Below are positions 1-9,225 of a stretch of DNA of 64,000 nt, piece by piece. This DNA is from Mycobacterium sp. JS623 (GTDB taxonomy: Bacteria > Actinomycetota > Actinomycetes > Mycobacteriales > Mycobacteriaceae). The stretch is from contig NC_019966.1 of NCBI RefSeq assembly GCF_000328565.1, positions 3,968,001 to 4,032,000 of the forward strand. Direction: 5' to 3'. Within the stretch, counting starts at the first letter, position 1. The number at the start of each line of letters is the position of its first letter. Below the pieces are notes generated by a model that searched no databases, had not been told where the DNA came from, and was given only the letters and a program-made list of their open reading frames with translations. A program made the translations under genes and the position numbers.

Positions 1-312
1 CGTGAACGCGACGACGACACCTTTCCCGCGCCAGAGCAATTCGCCCAGAGCCAGCAGGCATGCCAGCCCCGGCAGCCAGACGTAGACGCGATCGTCGCCA
101 GTGACGAAGGCACTGCCGATCAACGTGCCCACAGGCCCGCGCGCGAGGTTATGCAAATTGGTGCTCAACTGATCGATCACACGGCACTGCGCCTGCGGGC
201 CCAACACCACCAACGCCGCGGCGACGAGTATCAGCATCACCGAGTAGGCCGCGGTCACGCGCACCAACACCAGCCCCGACAACAATCGCGACACAATGGT
301 CGACCATGCCAA
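1..312 (-). CDS. Rhomboid-like membrane protein, N-terminal part (cut by window edge)
   Basis: An open frame on the minus strand runs off the left edge; about 104 codons are visible. It begins with a hydrophobic segment (LLSGLVLVRVTAAYSVMLI), then the stretch LSTNLHNLARGPVGTLIGSA and a second hydrophobic segment around LPGLACLLALGELLWR. This resembles the mycobacterial rhomboid-like family, multi-pass membrane proteins not shown to be active proteases. The start is uncertain: TTG at 312 or GTG at 294 are both possible, and no ATG is suitably placed. The catalytic region, if any, lies outside the window, so activity cannot be judged. Confidence 0.6.
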   Translation of the reverse strand, partial: MAWSTIVSRLLSGLVLVRVTAAYSVMLILVAAALVVLGPQAQCRVIDQLSTNLHNLARGPVGTLIGSAFVTGDDRVYVWLPGLACLLALGELLWRGKGVVVAFT

Positions 313-490
313 CGGCCTGTTACCGCCGTAAGTCGTACATGGCAATTCCGCGAAAGATCTTCCAGCGTCCTCAAACGCTAGACAGGCCGCCCAAACCCGT
401 AGACGCCTGGGCCGTCGCGGCTGGTCCTGCAGGCCCAGGAATCTGCGGCAGGTGACAGCGAATCGCTGCAGTTCAACGCGTGCTTCTTAT

Positions 491-516
491 GGTCGGGCTG
501 ACAGGTCGGGCTGACA
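491..516. repeat. 13-bp tandem duplication at the tRNA-Pro fragment end
   Basis: The 13-base unit GGTCGGGCTGACA occurs twice back to back (491-503 and 504-516). It corresponds to the 3' acceptor-stem end of the tRNA-Pro-like fragment, so the acceptor end is duplicated. Such a duplication at a tRNA 3' end suits a slippage or recombination scar. This is inferred from position only. Confidence 0.7.
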
Positions 517-555
517 GGATTTTGAACCTGCGACCACTCGACCCCCAGTCGGACA
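492..555 (-). other. 3' fragment of a tRNA-Pro(GGG) gene, possible attachment-site scar
   Basis: Read on the minus strand, this contains an anticodon loop CTGGGGG, a variable region, a T arm (GTCGCAGGTTC...CTGTC) and the 3' acceptor half ending CAGCCCGA, as in mycobacterial tRNA-Pro(GGG). The D arm and 5' acceptor strand are missing, and the T loop carries an extra A, so it cannot be a working tRNA. A segment from anticodon to 3' end is the usual core left by tyrosine-integrase elements that target tRNA genes. No second copy or intact tRNA-Pro was found in the window. Confidence 0.65.
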
Positions 556-679
556 TTGGCCGAATTGCAGTGTGTTGCAATGGCTTTCGTAGCACCGCGA
601 CCAGCGCAAAAGGGTCTCAAGCCGTCTCCCGCCAACCCACCCGATTCGCACCGCTTGATGCTCCTATTGCTGTTAGAAG

Positions 680-1879
680 TCAAGCGGCGGTGAGCCACTG
701 GCGGTAGTCGTTGACGAGGGTGTCGTTGCGTTGGCATCCGCGTTCCAGCCGCGAGATGGTGATGATCGGAACGCCGAAGTGGGTGGCCACCGTGGCTAGC
801 GTGAGGTTTTTGGCTTGCCGGGCGGGCCGCAGGTCGCCGTAGTCGTCGACTGGAACGGGGCGGGTCAGCAGTCTGAAGACTTCGCGGGCGATGGCCCGTT
901 TAAGGAGACGCAGGATCTCCCTCTTGGTGCGCCCCTTGGCCATCTGACGCTCGACGTAGTCGCGGGTCTGCCGGTGTGCGGACATACGGACCAGTGCGAT
1001 TCGGTACAGGGCGTTGTTGGCAGCTCGGTCACCACCACGTGACAGCCGGTGGCGGGTGATCTTGCCCGACGAGGCCGGCACCGGGGCCGCCCCGCACAGC
1101 GCGGCGAAGGACGACTCGTTGCGGAACCGGTGGGGGTTGGTGCCGGCGGTCACCAGCAGTTGGGCGGCGGTGTCGGTACCGACACCGTAGGCGGCGCGCA
1201 GTGCCGGATTGATCTGTCGGACAAGGAGTTCGAGATGGTCGGTCAACTCCTGCTTCTGCTCTTCGAGGAAGGCCGCGCGTTGTGCGAGCGATTTGGCCGC
1301 GGTCAACACCGCGATGGTGGTCGGGTCGCGGTGAGCGGCGGGTCGGCACCGGGCCAAGGCGCCGATCAAGGCGGGGGTGCTGTGGTGGCGGTAGCGCTCG
1401 CGAAGCTCGGCGGGTCCGGTCACCAGCAGAGCCTTGATCTGGTTGGTCGCCGCGGTGTGCGCCTTGACGGCGCTGCGTCGTGCACTCAACAGAGCTCGCA
1501 GCGCCGCGGTGCTGGCGTCTTTGGGCACGGCGATGCCATAACCAGCCAGTGCAGCTCGCGCGGCGGCGTAGGCGTCCAACGGATCGGACTTGCCTTGACG
1601 GCGTCGGGCAGCGCGGTCCGGGCGGCTGACCTCGGCGACCTCGACGCCGGCGGCCTGCAGAACCCGGGTCAGTCCCGCGCCGTAACTCGACGTCCCTTCC
1701 ACGCCGGCGATCGCGATGGCGCCGAAGCTGCGCGCCCATTCCAGCGCGTCATGGTAGCCGGCCGGACTCGTCGGGAACTCATTGTCTGCCAACGTCTTTC
1801 CGGAGTCGGTGATGACGGCGAGGTGGACGGTGTCCAGATGGGTGTCTGCGCCGATGACGACGCGCGGTGATGCTGTCAC
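680..1879 (-). CDS. IS110-family transposase (DEDD recombinase)
   Basis: About 399 residues, the usual length for the family. The RuvC-like N-terminal domain shows the expected acidic residues: D in VVIGADTHLD, E in GVEGTSSYG, and two D in GKSDPLDAYAAAR. The C-terminal Tnp20 domain contains the GxxPxxxxSGK-type stretch (CGAAPVPASSGKITRHR) with the likely catalytic serine. A short tail (LATVATHFGVPIITISRLER) looks like a helix-turn-helix and is seen in several actinobacterial IS110 members. The GTG at 1879 gives the family-typical start; the frame stays open upstream to 1948 without family resemblance. IS110 recombinases are guided by a non-coding bridge RNA encoded in the element. Confidence 0.93.
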   Translation of the reverse strand: MTASPRVVIGADTHLDTVHLAVITDSGKTLADNEFPTSPAGYHDALEWARSFGAIAIAGVEGTSSYGAGLTRVLQAAGVEVAEVSRPDRAARRRQGKSDPLDAYAAARAALAGYGIAVPKDASTAALRALLSARRSAVKAHTAATNQIKALLVTGPAELRERYRHHSTPALIGALARCRPAAHRDPTTIAVLTAAKSLAQRAAFLEEQKQELTDHLELLVRQINPALRAAYGVGTDTAAQLLVTAGTNPHRFRNESSFAALCGAAPVPASSGKITRHRLSRGGDRAANNALYRIALVRMSAHRQTRDYVERQMAKGRTKREILRLLKRAIAREVFRLLTRPVPVDDYGDLRPARQAKNLTLATVATHFGVPIITISRLERGCQRNDTLVNDYRQWLTAA

Positions 1880-2008
1880 GATGGTGGTGTCCCTTCTGAT
1901 GGTGATCGCTGACAGATGGCGACACCCGGCGGGGCGTGCAGACAACACATTGATGAGGAACGGCCAGGCTCCTGATTAAGTCATGTCCGCCCTGCCGGGC
2001 CCCTCGAG

Positions 2009-2101
2009 CTGCCAGTCGGCCACCGATGGGACAGATCAACTGATAGACAACCCACTGGGCGCCAGTGACAACGCGAGTCACCACCGATGGCCGACTGGCA
2101 G
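2009..2101 (-). ncRNA. Candidate IS110 bridge RNA region (multi-hairpin non-coding segment)
   Basis: A perfect 14-bp inverted repeat (CTGCCAGTCGGCCA at 2009-2022, its complement at 2088-2101) encloses 65 bp. Inside are two further perfect hairpins: CACTGG/CCAGTG with a 3-nt loop (2053-2067) and GTGAC/GTCAC (2065-2081). The 10-mer CCACCGATGG also occurs twice in direct orientation (2020-2029, 2081-2090). The segment lies upstream of the transposase, where IS110-group elements encode the bridge RNA with target- and donor-binding loops. The structure is seen directly; its identity as a bridge RNA is inferred. It could instead be a terminal repeat or a transcription-blocking hairpin. Confidence 0.45.
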
Positions 2102-2789
2102 GACCATCATCAGCCCAGCCATTCGAGCTCTAACAGCATCAATGTGACAATGTTGTGACAACGTCCACCCTGAACTGTTTGCGCCCGAAGCTTTTCGTGA
2201 CCGTTTGCTGAGGCGTTTTGAAGCCGTGCGGACTCTTTGGAGCGAAGGGCTCGGAACCGTTGGCGCCTGCCGCGAGACCGCCCCGTCCCAGCCGCGGACT
2301 GCGAAATCGTTGACCTCTTCGTCCCGAACGACCGTGACCTGGTCATATGGAAGCAGTCGGCCATCGGTGAGCATCGACGATTGTCGATGGAAAAGACACT
2401 TTGAAGTGCAGCATTCGATGTGCAATTCGTGCATAACCACCAATGATCAATCGGGTAAGGCGTACTTACTTGCGTACCGCAGCCTTCCAGGCCATGACCT
2501 AGTCGATGGGAACGAGACGACTTGGGCGGTTGTCACGGTTGACGGCGTTGGGCATCTTAAGTACTAGCAGGTCAATAGGTTGACGACGTTGGCTAGTGGC
2601 GAGCGTTGTCGGAACTACTGCGGACGGATTGCCGACGGCACCTCCTTCTGCCCGCCGGAAGAGAGCGGGCGCTGGCGGTGCGAGGCGCGGCTCGGGTCGC
2701 GTCGGGGGAACCCCCACCCCTCGCGATTGGGTCGTGCCAGCCAACAGCATCGCGGCCAGAGGTCGGCAAGGTGTTGGCGGGCGATGTTG
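2102..2789. other. Gap without a recognisable gene
   Basis: Several short frames are open on both strands (for example plus 2205-2567, minus 2078-2443), but none resembles a known family and none has a convincing ribosome-binding site. This is probably debris between the insertion sequence and the sulfatase gene. Confidence 0.5.
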
Positions 2790-4280
2790 TTAGTCGCCCT
2801 TGGCGCCTTCCTGCAGTTTGACCATCACCTGGTCGAGGTTGAAGCTGGCCGGCTTCTGCCTTGGCGGGAACTCGACGAAGGTCTGCAGCATCTGGGCGAC
2901 GTAGTCTTGGGCCGGAACGAACAAGAAAATGTGGTCGAAGATCCAGTCCCAGTAGGTGTTCGACGTGACGTCGGCCCGCTCATATGGGTCGGTTCGCAGG
3001 TTGAACAGCTTCGGGACGCGTAGTTCGGTGAACGGCTCGTACCAGATCCGCAGGGTGCCTGTGCAGCGTTGCTCGAGGAACACGAGTTTCCAGTTGTCGA
3101 ACCGCAGTGCCGTGAGATCGCCATCGTCGTTGACGTAGAAGAAGTGTTGGCGCGGGCTCTCGTCGGTCTCGCCGGTGATGTAGGCCAGTTGGTCGTGGCC
3201 GTCGAGGTGGACCTTGTAGGTGGTGCCGCTCAGATCCGTTCCAGCGCGCAGCTTCTCGGCGATGTCGGGGACGCCCGCCGCTGATAGCAATGTGACGAAC
3301 CAGTCGTTGTGGCTGATGATGCCATTGAGCACGGTGCCTGCGGGGATGCGCGCTGGCCAGCGCACCACTGCCGGGACTCGGTATGCGCCCTCCCAGTTTG
3401 AGTTCTTCTCGTTGCGGTAGGGCGTCATGGCGCCGTCGGGCCATGAGTTCATGTGCGGACCGTTGTCGGTGGAATACATGACGATCGTGTTGTCGGCGAT
3501 GCCGAGATCGTCGAGCACGTCAAGCAGGCTGCCCACGACGTCGTCGTGGTCGAGCATCGTGTCGTGATACGGAGACTGCCAGCGCCCGGCGCGACCAATG
3601 CTCTCCGGCTTGGTGTGCGTGCGGAAGTGCATGTGCGTGGAGTTGAACCACACAAAGAACGGTGTGCCAGCGTCGTGTTGGTGACGGATGAAGTCCACTG
3701 CGGCGTCGCGGAACTCTTCGTCGCAGGTCTCCATCCGCTTCTTGGTCAGCGGGCCGGTGTCCTCGATGCGCTGGGTGCCGTCGGGATTGGCCCAGGTGTG
3801 CAGGACACCGCGCGGCCCGTACTTCTCCCGGAAGGCTGGGTCTGTCGGATAGTCGGGTAGCTCGGGTTCCTCTTCGGCGTTGAGGTGATACAGATTGCCG
3901 AAGAACTCATCAAAGCCGTGCATCGTGGGCAGGAACTCGTCGCGGTCGCCCAGATGGTTCTTGCCGAACTGCCCGGTCGCATACCCCTGCGCCTTCAGTG
4001 CCGTCGCGATGGTCGGGTCCTGCGGCTGCAAGCCCAGTTTGGCGCCGGGCAGACCCACCTTGGTTAGGCCGGTGCGGTACGGGTTCTGGCCGGTGATGAA
4101 GGCCGCCCTCCCGGCGGTGCAGCTCTGTTCCCCGTAGTAGTCGGTGAACCGCACGCCCTCCTCGGCGATCCGGTCGATGTTGCGGGTGCGATACCCCATC
4201 ACCCCGTCGCTGTAGCAGCTCAGGTTGGTCATGCCGATGTCATCGCCCCAGATGATCAGAATGTTCGGTTTATCGCTCAC
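2790..4280 (-). CDS. Arylsulfatase (alkaline-phosphatase superfamily, formylglycine type)
   Basis: About 496 residues. It opens with the metal-binding motif PNILIIWGDDIG and carries the sulfatase signature CTAGR, whose cysteine is converted to formylglycine in active sulfatases, followed by the expected TGQNPYRTG. Further metal ligands are suggested by YSTDNGPH. There is no signal peptide, so the enzyme is predicted to be cytoplasmic and to hydrolyse sulfate esters; the substrate is unknown. The GTG at 4280 is chosen because PNILII then follows within a few residues; an in-frame start at 4316 would add 12 unlikely residues. It stands alone, downstream of the relaxase on the same strand. Confidence 0.9.
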   Translation of the reverse strand: MSDKPNILIIWGDDIGMTNLSCYSDGVMGYRTRNIDRIAEEGVRFTDYYGEQSCTAGRAAFITGQNPYRTGLTKVGLPGAKLGLQPQDPTIATALKAQGYATGQFGKNHLGDRDEFLPTMHGFDEFFGNLYHLNAEEEPELPDYPTDPAFREKYGPRGVLHTWANPDGTQRIEDTGPLTKKRMETCDEEFRDAAVDFIRHQHDAGTPFFVWFNSTHMHFRTHTKPESIGRAGRWQSPYHDTMLDHDDVVGSLLDVLDDLGIADNTIVMYSTDNGPHMNSWPDGAMTPYRNEKNSNWEGAYRVPAVVRWPARIPAGTVLNGIISHNDWFVTLLSAAGVPDIAEKLRAGTDLSGTTYKVHLDGHDQLAYITGETDESPRQHFFYVNDDGDLTALRFDNWKLVFLEQRCTGTLRIWYEPFTELRVPKLFNLRTDPYERADVTSNTYWDWIFDHIFLFVPAQDYVAQMLQTFVEFPPRQKPASFNLDQVMVKLQEGAKGD

Positions 4281-4593
4281 CGCAAGGCCTTTCGCCGCCG
4301 AAGTCCGGGAGCGCAATGCGGGCCGGACACGGCCGCCACTAATGCCTAGTCGAGGGCGCCCGCCCTCCGGATGCTAGACCTGTTTGGCAACGCAACGATG
4401 AACTTCGACAGCCCGCTCACACGACCGAAATCAAAGGCATCAGGCCGCGCGGCGGATCTATGCAAATGGACCGCGGCACGATGGCTTGCGGTACCGACGC
4501 GGCGTGATCGCATGGGTGGCGCGGCCGCTGGCCTACTCGCAGTGGCCAGCTGCTCGCCCGCGAATGGCGCCCGAACACCCCGTCGCCGTCAGG

Positions 4594-7386
4594 CTATAGC
4601 TCGAGCCCGATGTCGTTCGCTCTGTCGAGGTTCAGGCCGCGAGTGCTGGCTGTGCTCGCTACTTTCTCGAGCGTGACCGCGGTGCGCCAGCGCGCGTACT
4701 CCAGTCTGCGATGTCGGCGTGCGGTGTCGTGGTCCTGGATAGCGTCGCGGACGCGAGCAGGCAGTGCCGAGTCTGCCGCGGTGGCGGCGACGTGATGGGC
4801 GGTCGTCGTCTGCTCGTCGTTGGCGAGGATCGCGCGAAGCAAGGTCCCCGCATGCTGCCGGCTACCGCGCGTCAGTACATGCCGCTCCTCGGTGGTTCCT
4901 TTGACCTGGTGTTCTGGCCGGCGCTCGTAGAGGTAGGCGGTGTTGGCGTGGCGACCTCGCGTCATCGCGACGTAGGCCAATGCGCGGCTGGCGCTGTCGC
5001 TGAGGATGGCGTGGGTGGTGTCGGCGGTGACGCCTTGGGCCGAGTGCACGGTGACCGCGTATCCGTGGGTGATGTGCTCGCGCACATAGTCACCGTCGAA
5101 GACCGCAAGGGTGTTGTCGTCGAGGCGGCGGGCGGCCAGGCGGCTGGTCTCGGTGTTGATGTGGATCACCTGCCAACGCTGCCCGTTGCGCACCGGGCTC
5201 TGCTCGGCCGAGCGATCCGCGTCGTTGCGCAGCGGAACCGAGACATCGTTGCGGCGAGTGAGAATGAGATCCCCAACGCCGAGGCGATGCCCGCGCGCCC
5301 CGGCAACCGTCGGTGCGTCGGCGGCGATGATGTCGTGGTGCAGACGTTGGTTGAGCGCGTCGGCCATTTCGATGGTGTCACATATCAGCAGCGCGTCTTT
5401 GCCGGCGTCGGTGTCGGCTTGGTAGGCGGCCAGCGCGTCGGCGGCCATGGCGATCTGATCCCCGCAGTGCAACCGGTCATGGGTGCGGTACCAGCCGATC
5501 GCGCGGCGCACCGAGGCCGGCCCTCCGTTGCGCTGCGCCAGTGAGGAGGCGCGTTCCTCGGCATCGGACATCCGCCAGACCTCGGAGAGGTGCTGGGTCC
5601 ACGGCAGTTCAGTGCAGAGTTGGGCGAACATGCCGCCGCGCGCCTTGACCGGGGCGAGCTGATGCTGATCGCCCACCAGCACGGTCTTGGCACCGGCTTT
5701 CACGGTGGCAGTGAGCAGTTGGCGCAGGTCGGCGGTGCCGACCATCGCGGCTTCGTCGACGATGACCAGCGTGTGCGGGCCGAGGACTAACTGGTTGTCG
5801 CGCAACAGCTGCAACGCCTTGGCAATGGTGTAGCCCTGGTCGCCGGCGCCTTCGCGGACCGCGACATCGACGGCCTTACCAGTGGGCGCCAGCACGAACA
5901 CGGTGCCGTGGAAACGGCGGTGCACCGCCGCGCGCAGGGCGCGCATCGAGGTGGTCTTGCCCGCGCCCGCGGGCGCGGTCAGCGGTTGCACTAACCAGGG
6001 TGAGCCTCCGATGTTTTCTACGGCGCGCTTTTGATCCGGCGAGAGGTGCGCGGTGTCTTCGTCTCGGATCTGCAGCAGTGCGCGGTTCTCGCGCGCCTCG
6101 ACCACATCAAGCACCGCGGCTTCTTCGGCGAGGATGGCGTCGAGGGTGAAGCGCTCATGGCCCTCGCGCTGATGCGCGCCCCGCGGCGCGGTCAACCGCA
6201 CACTGATCTGGTCGACGGCGGCTTCGACCAGCTCACGCGGGGCGCGCTCAGTGTCAACGGGGACTTGCGCGGCGACGATCTCCACCAGGTCGGCGCGGGT
6301 GAACGCGGCCTTGTCGATCGTCTCGGCCGCCGCGGCGATGCGCGCCCGATCAAACGGGGCGCGCGCGGCGGCGCGCCGCGCCGCGCGCGCCGCCTCGAAA
6401 GATGCGCGGTCCAGCGCCAGGCCGCGCTCATCGCCGCGCCACTGCGCCACCAACTGCGCCCACGCCAGCTCTTCGGGCTTGGCCGGGCGCGTGGCTTTCT
6501 GCGCGGCCGCCAGCTGCGCGGCCGACAACGCGCCACCCTCGACAACCTCGAGGTGGTGGGCGGCCCACTCCCGCAACTGGGTGGAGCGCCGCGACCACGC
6601 GGTGATCATCTCGCGGGTCACGCCGGCCAGCTCGGCCATCCCGGTCGACGGATCGACCGGCGCCCACTCGAGCCCGAGAGAACGGTGCAGTTCGCGGCGC
6701 AGAGTGGCCTGATAGATCACCCCAGCCGCGCGAGCTTCGTGAAACAACGACGTCGCGTCGATCGACACCATGGCCCCGTCGGCGCGCGCCTGACGGTTCG
6801 GGACGATGACGTGGGTGTGCAGGTGCGGGTCCCCGCACCGCGACGTCTCATGCTGATAGGCGATCGCCGTCAAACCGGGCAACCGCACCAAATCCTTCTC
6901 ACCGGTCTGTGGGTTGTGCACGCGGGTGTAGCCGGCGTGGGCGACCAGGTACTCCATCGCCTCCGATAGCGCGGTGGTGTGGGCGTCGGCGATCGCCTTG
7001 GCCACCACGTCATCGGCGCGCAGCGCCCGCACCAACGACACACTCTTGGGAGCGCCGAACATCAGATCGAATCCGTGCACCCCACGATCACCGAACGCCC
7101 GACCCCGTAGCCCGTTGGGTGCGATGCCGTCGTCGAGCCAGCGCGCCACCACCTTCGCGTCGGCTTCTCCGCCGGGCCGTTGCAGATCGCTAAGGCCGAC
7201 CAGGTTTGCGACACTGCGGGTGTCGCCGGCCAGCAGCCACGTCGGGGTGCGAGTTTCGCGCTCCGAGTAGTACTCCCCCAGCCCGCCGGTCGCCCGCACG
7301 AGATCACGGCTCGCGGACTCGGCAGTCCGGGCGGTGTCGATGTAGTAGTTGATCGACCACCGCTTGAGCTTGGAGATCGTCAACAA
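4594..7386 (-). CDS. MobF/TrwC-family conjugative relaxase-helicase
   Basis: 930 residues. The N-terminal TrwC relaxase domain has the paired tyrosines in [10 protein letters not shown] (near residue 14) and the metal-binding histidines H179 and H188-L-H190-T-H192. A RecD-like helicase follows, with Walker [10 protein letters not shown] (about 471-479), Walker [10 protein letters not shown] and a late helicase motif VTVHSAQG. Such enzymes nick plasmid or ICE DNA at oriT and unwind it for transfer. The start is TTG at 7386 (or the adjacent TTG at 7383); the N-terminus matches mycobacterial relatives. No type IV coupling protein, secretion gene or FtsK/TraB-type transfer protein is in the window, so this is an orphan of a degraded or cis-mobilised element. 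Confidence 0.93.
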   Translation of the reverse strand: MLTISKLKRWSINYYIDTARTAESASRDLVRATGGLGEYYSERETRTPTWLLAGDTRSVANLVGLSDLQRPGGEADAKVVARWLDDGIAPNGLRGRAFGDRGVHGFDLMFGAPKSVSLVRALRADDVVAKAIADAHTTALSEAMEYLVAHAGYTRVHNPQTGEKDLVRLPGLTAIAYQHETSRCGDPHLHTHVIVPNRQARADGAMVSIDATSLFHEARAAGVIYQATLRRELHRSLGLEWAPVDPSTGMAELAGVTREMITAWSRRSTQLREWAAHHLEVVEGGALSAAQLAAAQKATRPAKPEELAWAQLVAQWRGDERGLALDRASFEAARAARRAAARAPFDRARIAAAAETIDKAAFTRADLVEIVAAQVPVDTERAPRELVEAAVDQISVRLTAPRGAHQREGHERFTLDAILAEEAAVLDVVEARENRALLQIRDEDTAHLSPDQKRAVENIGGSPWLVQPLTAPAGAGKTTSMRALRAAVHRRFHGTVFVLAPTGKAVDVAVREGAGDQGYTIAKALQLLRDNQLVLGPHTLVIVDEAAMVGTADLRQLLTATVKAGAKTVLVGDQHQLAPVKARGGMFAQLCTELPWTQHLSEVWRMSDAEERASSLAQRNGGPASVRRAIGWYRTHDRLHCGDQIAMAADALAAYQADTDAGKDALLICDTIEMADALNQRLHHDIIAADAPTVAGARGHRLGVGDLILTRRNDVSVPLRNDADRSAEQSPVRNGQRWQVIHINTETSRLAARRLDDNTLAVFDGDYVREHITHGYAVTVHSAQGVTADTTHAILSDSASRALAYVAMTRGRHANTAYLYERRPEHQVKGTTEERHVLTRGSRQHAGTLLRAILANDEQTTTAHHVAATAADSALPARVRDAIQDHDTARRHRRLEYARWRTAVTLEKVASTASTRGLNLDRANDIGLEL

Positions 7387-7637
7387 ACTGGTCCACCCAT
7401 GGTCATTGCGGCGCAGCGGAACCGGCTCCGAGGTTGCGGCACGTGCTGTGCCACAACCATTCTCGCACCCTTGTGCAAATGTGCCAGACGGAAATTTGGG
7501 CCGGCTCGGGTACGCCCAGGGTGGCCGGTGAGGGGACGTTTCTGTAGACGGATAGCAATGGGGCGTAATGGGACTGGAGACGGCAAGATGGATTGTAGAC
7601 GAGATAGGTTGGGAGCGAATGGGTTTAGATGGCGATG

Positions 7638-8402
7638 CTATTTTCGCTTATGCTCGGCGAGCGTTCGCGCCCATGCTTCCCGCACTACGGCGAGCGCTTC
7701 TGAAGCGCTGACAGTGAGGTGTGTTTGGCCAGCGAGCTGGGCCTGCCATTCGGCGTCAGCTGGCGGCGTCTGGAACACCTGGCGGCCGGGTGGCTTGTTC
7801 GTGGGTCCGAATCTCTGAAACAGGTCGAGCGCGATCTGGTCGATCGCGTTAATTCCGTTGAGTGCCCAGAGGTCCCAGAGATCGCGTGGTGCCCGGCGAT
7901 CTGCCCAGGTCGCCGTTTTTGACGCGGCGAAGGCAGGCAGGGTCGGGACGATGAGTTCTGCGTGTGGGGCGTCGTCGTAGCGCTGTTCGAGGACGCGGCG
8001 TTCGGATGGCCACACAGTCCGGTCGCGCGCTGACAATAGCTGGATTTGGACGGTCAGGCCCCCGGCTGTCCTGGCGATCACTGCCCGTGTATCTGGCACA
8101 CGGGTGAATCCAGGCTCAAGAGTCAGTCTTCCGTGACTGCGCGCGACCGCCCGCGGGAGTTCTTCATCCAACTCTTGGGCGACGGCTTTCCGGCTGTCGA
8201 CAGCGATAAGGTCGATGTCCTCGCTGAGTCGGCCGGTGGGTAGATGGGTGCGAGCGAGCGCAGTACCGCCGATGAAGTGGATGCGATCACCGAATCGTAC
8301 GCTGAGAAACGCCAACAGATAGGAGATGAGGTGGTCGCGCTCAACTTGCTCCGGCGCGACGCCGAACTGCTGGGCGACCTCGTCACGTTCGTCAACGTCC
8401 AC
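7638..8402 (-). CDS. abiEii: AbiEii-type nucleotidyltransferase toxin
   Basis: 254 residues with the nucleotidyltransferase fold of AbiEii/AbiGii toxins. Motif I is [11 protein letters not shown]...LSEDIDLI, with GGT at 45-47 and acidic residues E61, D62 and D64 as metal ligands. A later [17 protein letters not shown] stretch matches the conserved K/R...RDLWDL region. Known homologues block growth reversibly; some mycobacterial relatives add nucleotides to tRNA acceptor ends. The GTG start overlaps the end of the upstream antitoxin gene by 11 bp, so the two are translationally coupled. The catalytic motif looks intact, so the toxin is probably functional. Confidence 0.88.
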   Translation of the reverse strand: MDVDERDEVAQQFGVAPEQVERDHLISYLLAFLSVRFGDRIHFIGGTALARTHLPTGRLSEDIDLIAVDSRKAVAQELDEELPRAVARSHGRLTLEPGFTRVPDTRAVIARTAGGLTVQIQLLSARDRTVWPSERRVLEQRYDDAPHAELIVPTLPAFAASKTATWADRRAPRDLWDLWALNGINAIDQIALDLFQRFGPTNKPPGRQVFQTPPADAEWQAQLAGQTHLTVSASEALAVVREAWARTLAEHKRK

Positions 8403-9048
8403 GCTTTGCTCCGGCCCAGACTTCAGCGCGCCGCAGTGATGCCATCAGGCGCTGATCGGCCGCCAACTCGGCGATCCGCTTTTCGTCACTGCGCCCGTAC
8501 AAGTCAGCGATCGCGGACGGGACCTCCACTTCGGCGTCGCCGAGCGAGGGCCTGTGGGCCAGATCGAGAATCGTCTGCTCCGGCGAAGTCGCCAGCGCCG
8601 ATCCCAGCGGCGTCTGAACGCGTTCAGCGTCAAGGCGATCGATATCGCGCTTGACGAACCGGACGACGGCAGAGCGGTCTGTGAGAGCTATCGGCCGGTG
8701 CTGCTTTGGCACTGCCACGACCGCCGTTGCCAACGCGCGCGGTATGGCCCCATGGATCCGCGCGGCACTAATACCCATCAGTACGGCGTTGTCGACGCCA
8801 TAGATCGCCGAGGCGATTCCGGCTGCGGTTGCTTCGACGCTCGGCAGCCACCGACGGCCCACCATCTCCTGAGGAACGATGACGTAATAGCCGTCTGCTA
8901 CTCGGCGCAAAAGTCCCCTTTCGACCAGCCGAGCGAGCTGGGCCCGCGGGTGGGAGTAGGCGACTTCTGCATCTCGCGGACGGAGGGTCCCTAACGGTAG
9001 GCGCGCGAGACTTGCCGGCAAAGGTGTGCTGCGACGCCTGTCATCCAT
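8392..9048 (-). CDS. abiEi: AbiEi-type antitoxin / transcriptional regulator
   Basis: About 218 residues. An N-terminal winged-helix part (LPLGTLRPRDAEVAYSHPRAQLARLVERGLLRRVADGYYVI) precedes the antitoxin C-terminal domain (RWLPSVEATAAGIASAIYG and after). In type IV AbiE systems this protein neutralises the nucleotidyltransferase and represses the operon. The ATG at 9048 is favoured over the longer frame (to 9129) by a strong GGAGGTG eight bases upstream, and because the longer version would read through the operator palindrome. The gene overlaps the toxin gene downstream. Confidence 0.87.
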   Translation of the reverse strand: MDDRRRSTPLPASLARLPLGTLRPRDAEVAYSHPRAQLARLVERGLLRRVADGYYVIVPQEMVGRRWLPSVEATAAGIASAIYGVDNAVLMGISAARIHGAIPRALATAVVAVPKQHRPIALTDRSAVVRFVKRDIDRLDAERVQTPLGSALATSPEQTILDLAHRPSLGDAEVEVPSAIADLYGRSDEKRIAELAADQRLMASLRRAEVWAGAKRGR

Positions 9049-9063
9049 TTGGCACCTCCGTAT

Positions 9064-9100
9064 TATGCAAATCGTACCCTTAGAGAGTACGATTTGCATA
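9064..9100. promoter_or_regulatory. Perfect palindromic operator upstream of abiEi
   Basis: TATGCAAATCGTAC (9064-9077) and its exact complement (9087-9100) form a 14-bp inverted repeat with a 9-bp spacer, 16 bp upstream of the abiEi start. It is AT-rich against its surroundings. AbiEi proteins are known to autorepress by binding inverted repeats in their promoters, so this is most likely the autoregulatory site. Confidence 0.75.
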
Positions 9101-9225
9101 CTGTCGTCGCCCCTCGAAGGGGTTGCCACCGCTGTTTGACGGACTCCAGATCTGTACTTCCGCTCGTGCTGACGGCTTTGCCCGACACCAAATACTCAAC
9201 CCGGCTCCCGGCTTAAACTTTCGCC

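Larger units (their letters stand above)
680..2101 (-). mobile_element. IS110-family insertion sequence (ends approximate)
   Basis: This unit consists of an IS110-family DEDD transposase gene plus the structured non-coding stretch just upstream of it. IS110 elements generally lack terminal inverted repeats and do not make clear target duplications, so the true ends cannot be read from one copy. The bounds given are the transposase stop codon and the outer edge of the 14-bp inverted repeat. It sits about 125 bp from the tRNA-Pro fragment, inside the accessory region. Confidence 0.6.

Noticed and set aside
2078..2567. Overlapping open frames on both strands between the IS element and the sulfatase gene
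   Set aside because: No family resemblance, no ribosome-binding site, and both strands are open at once as expected by chance in GC-rich DNA.
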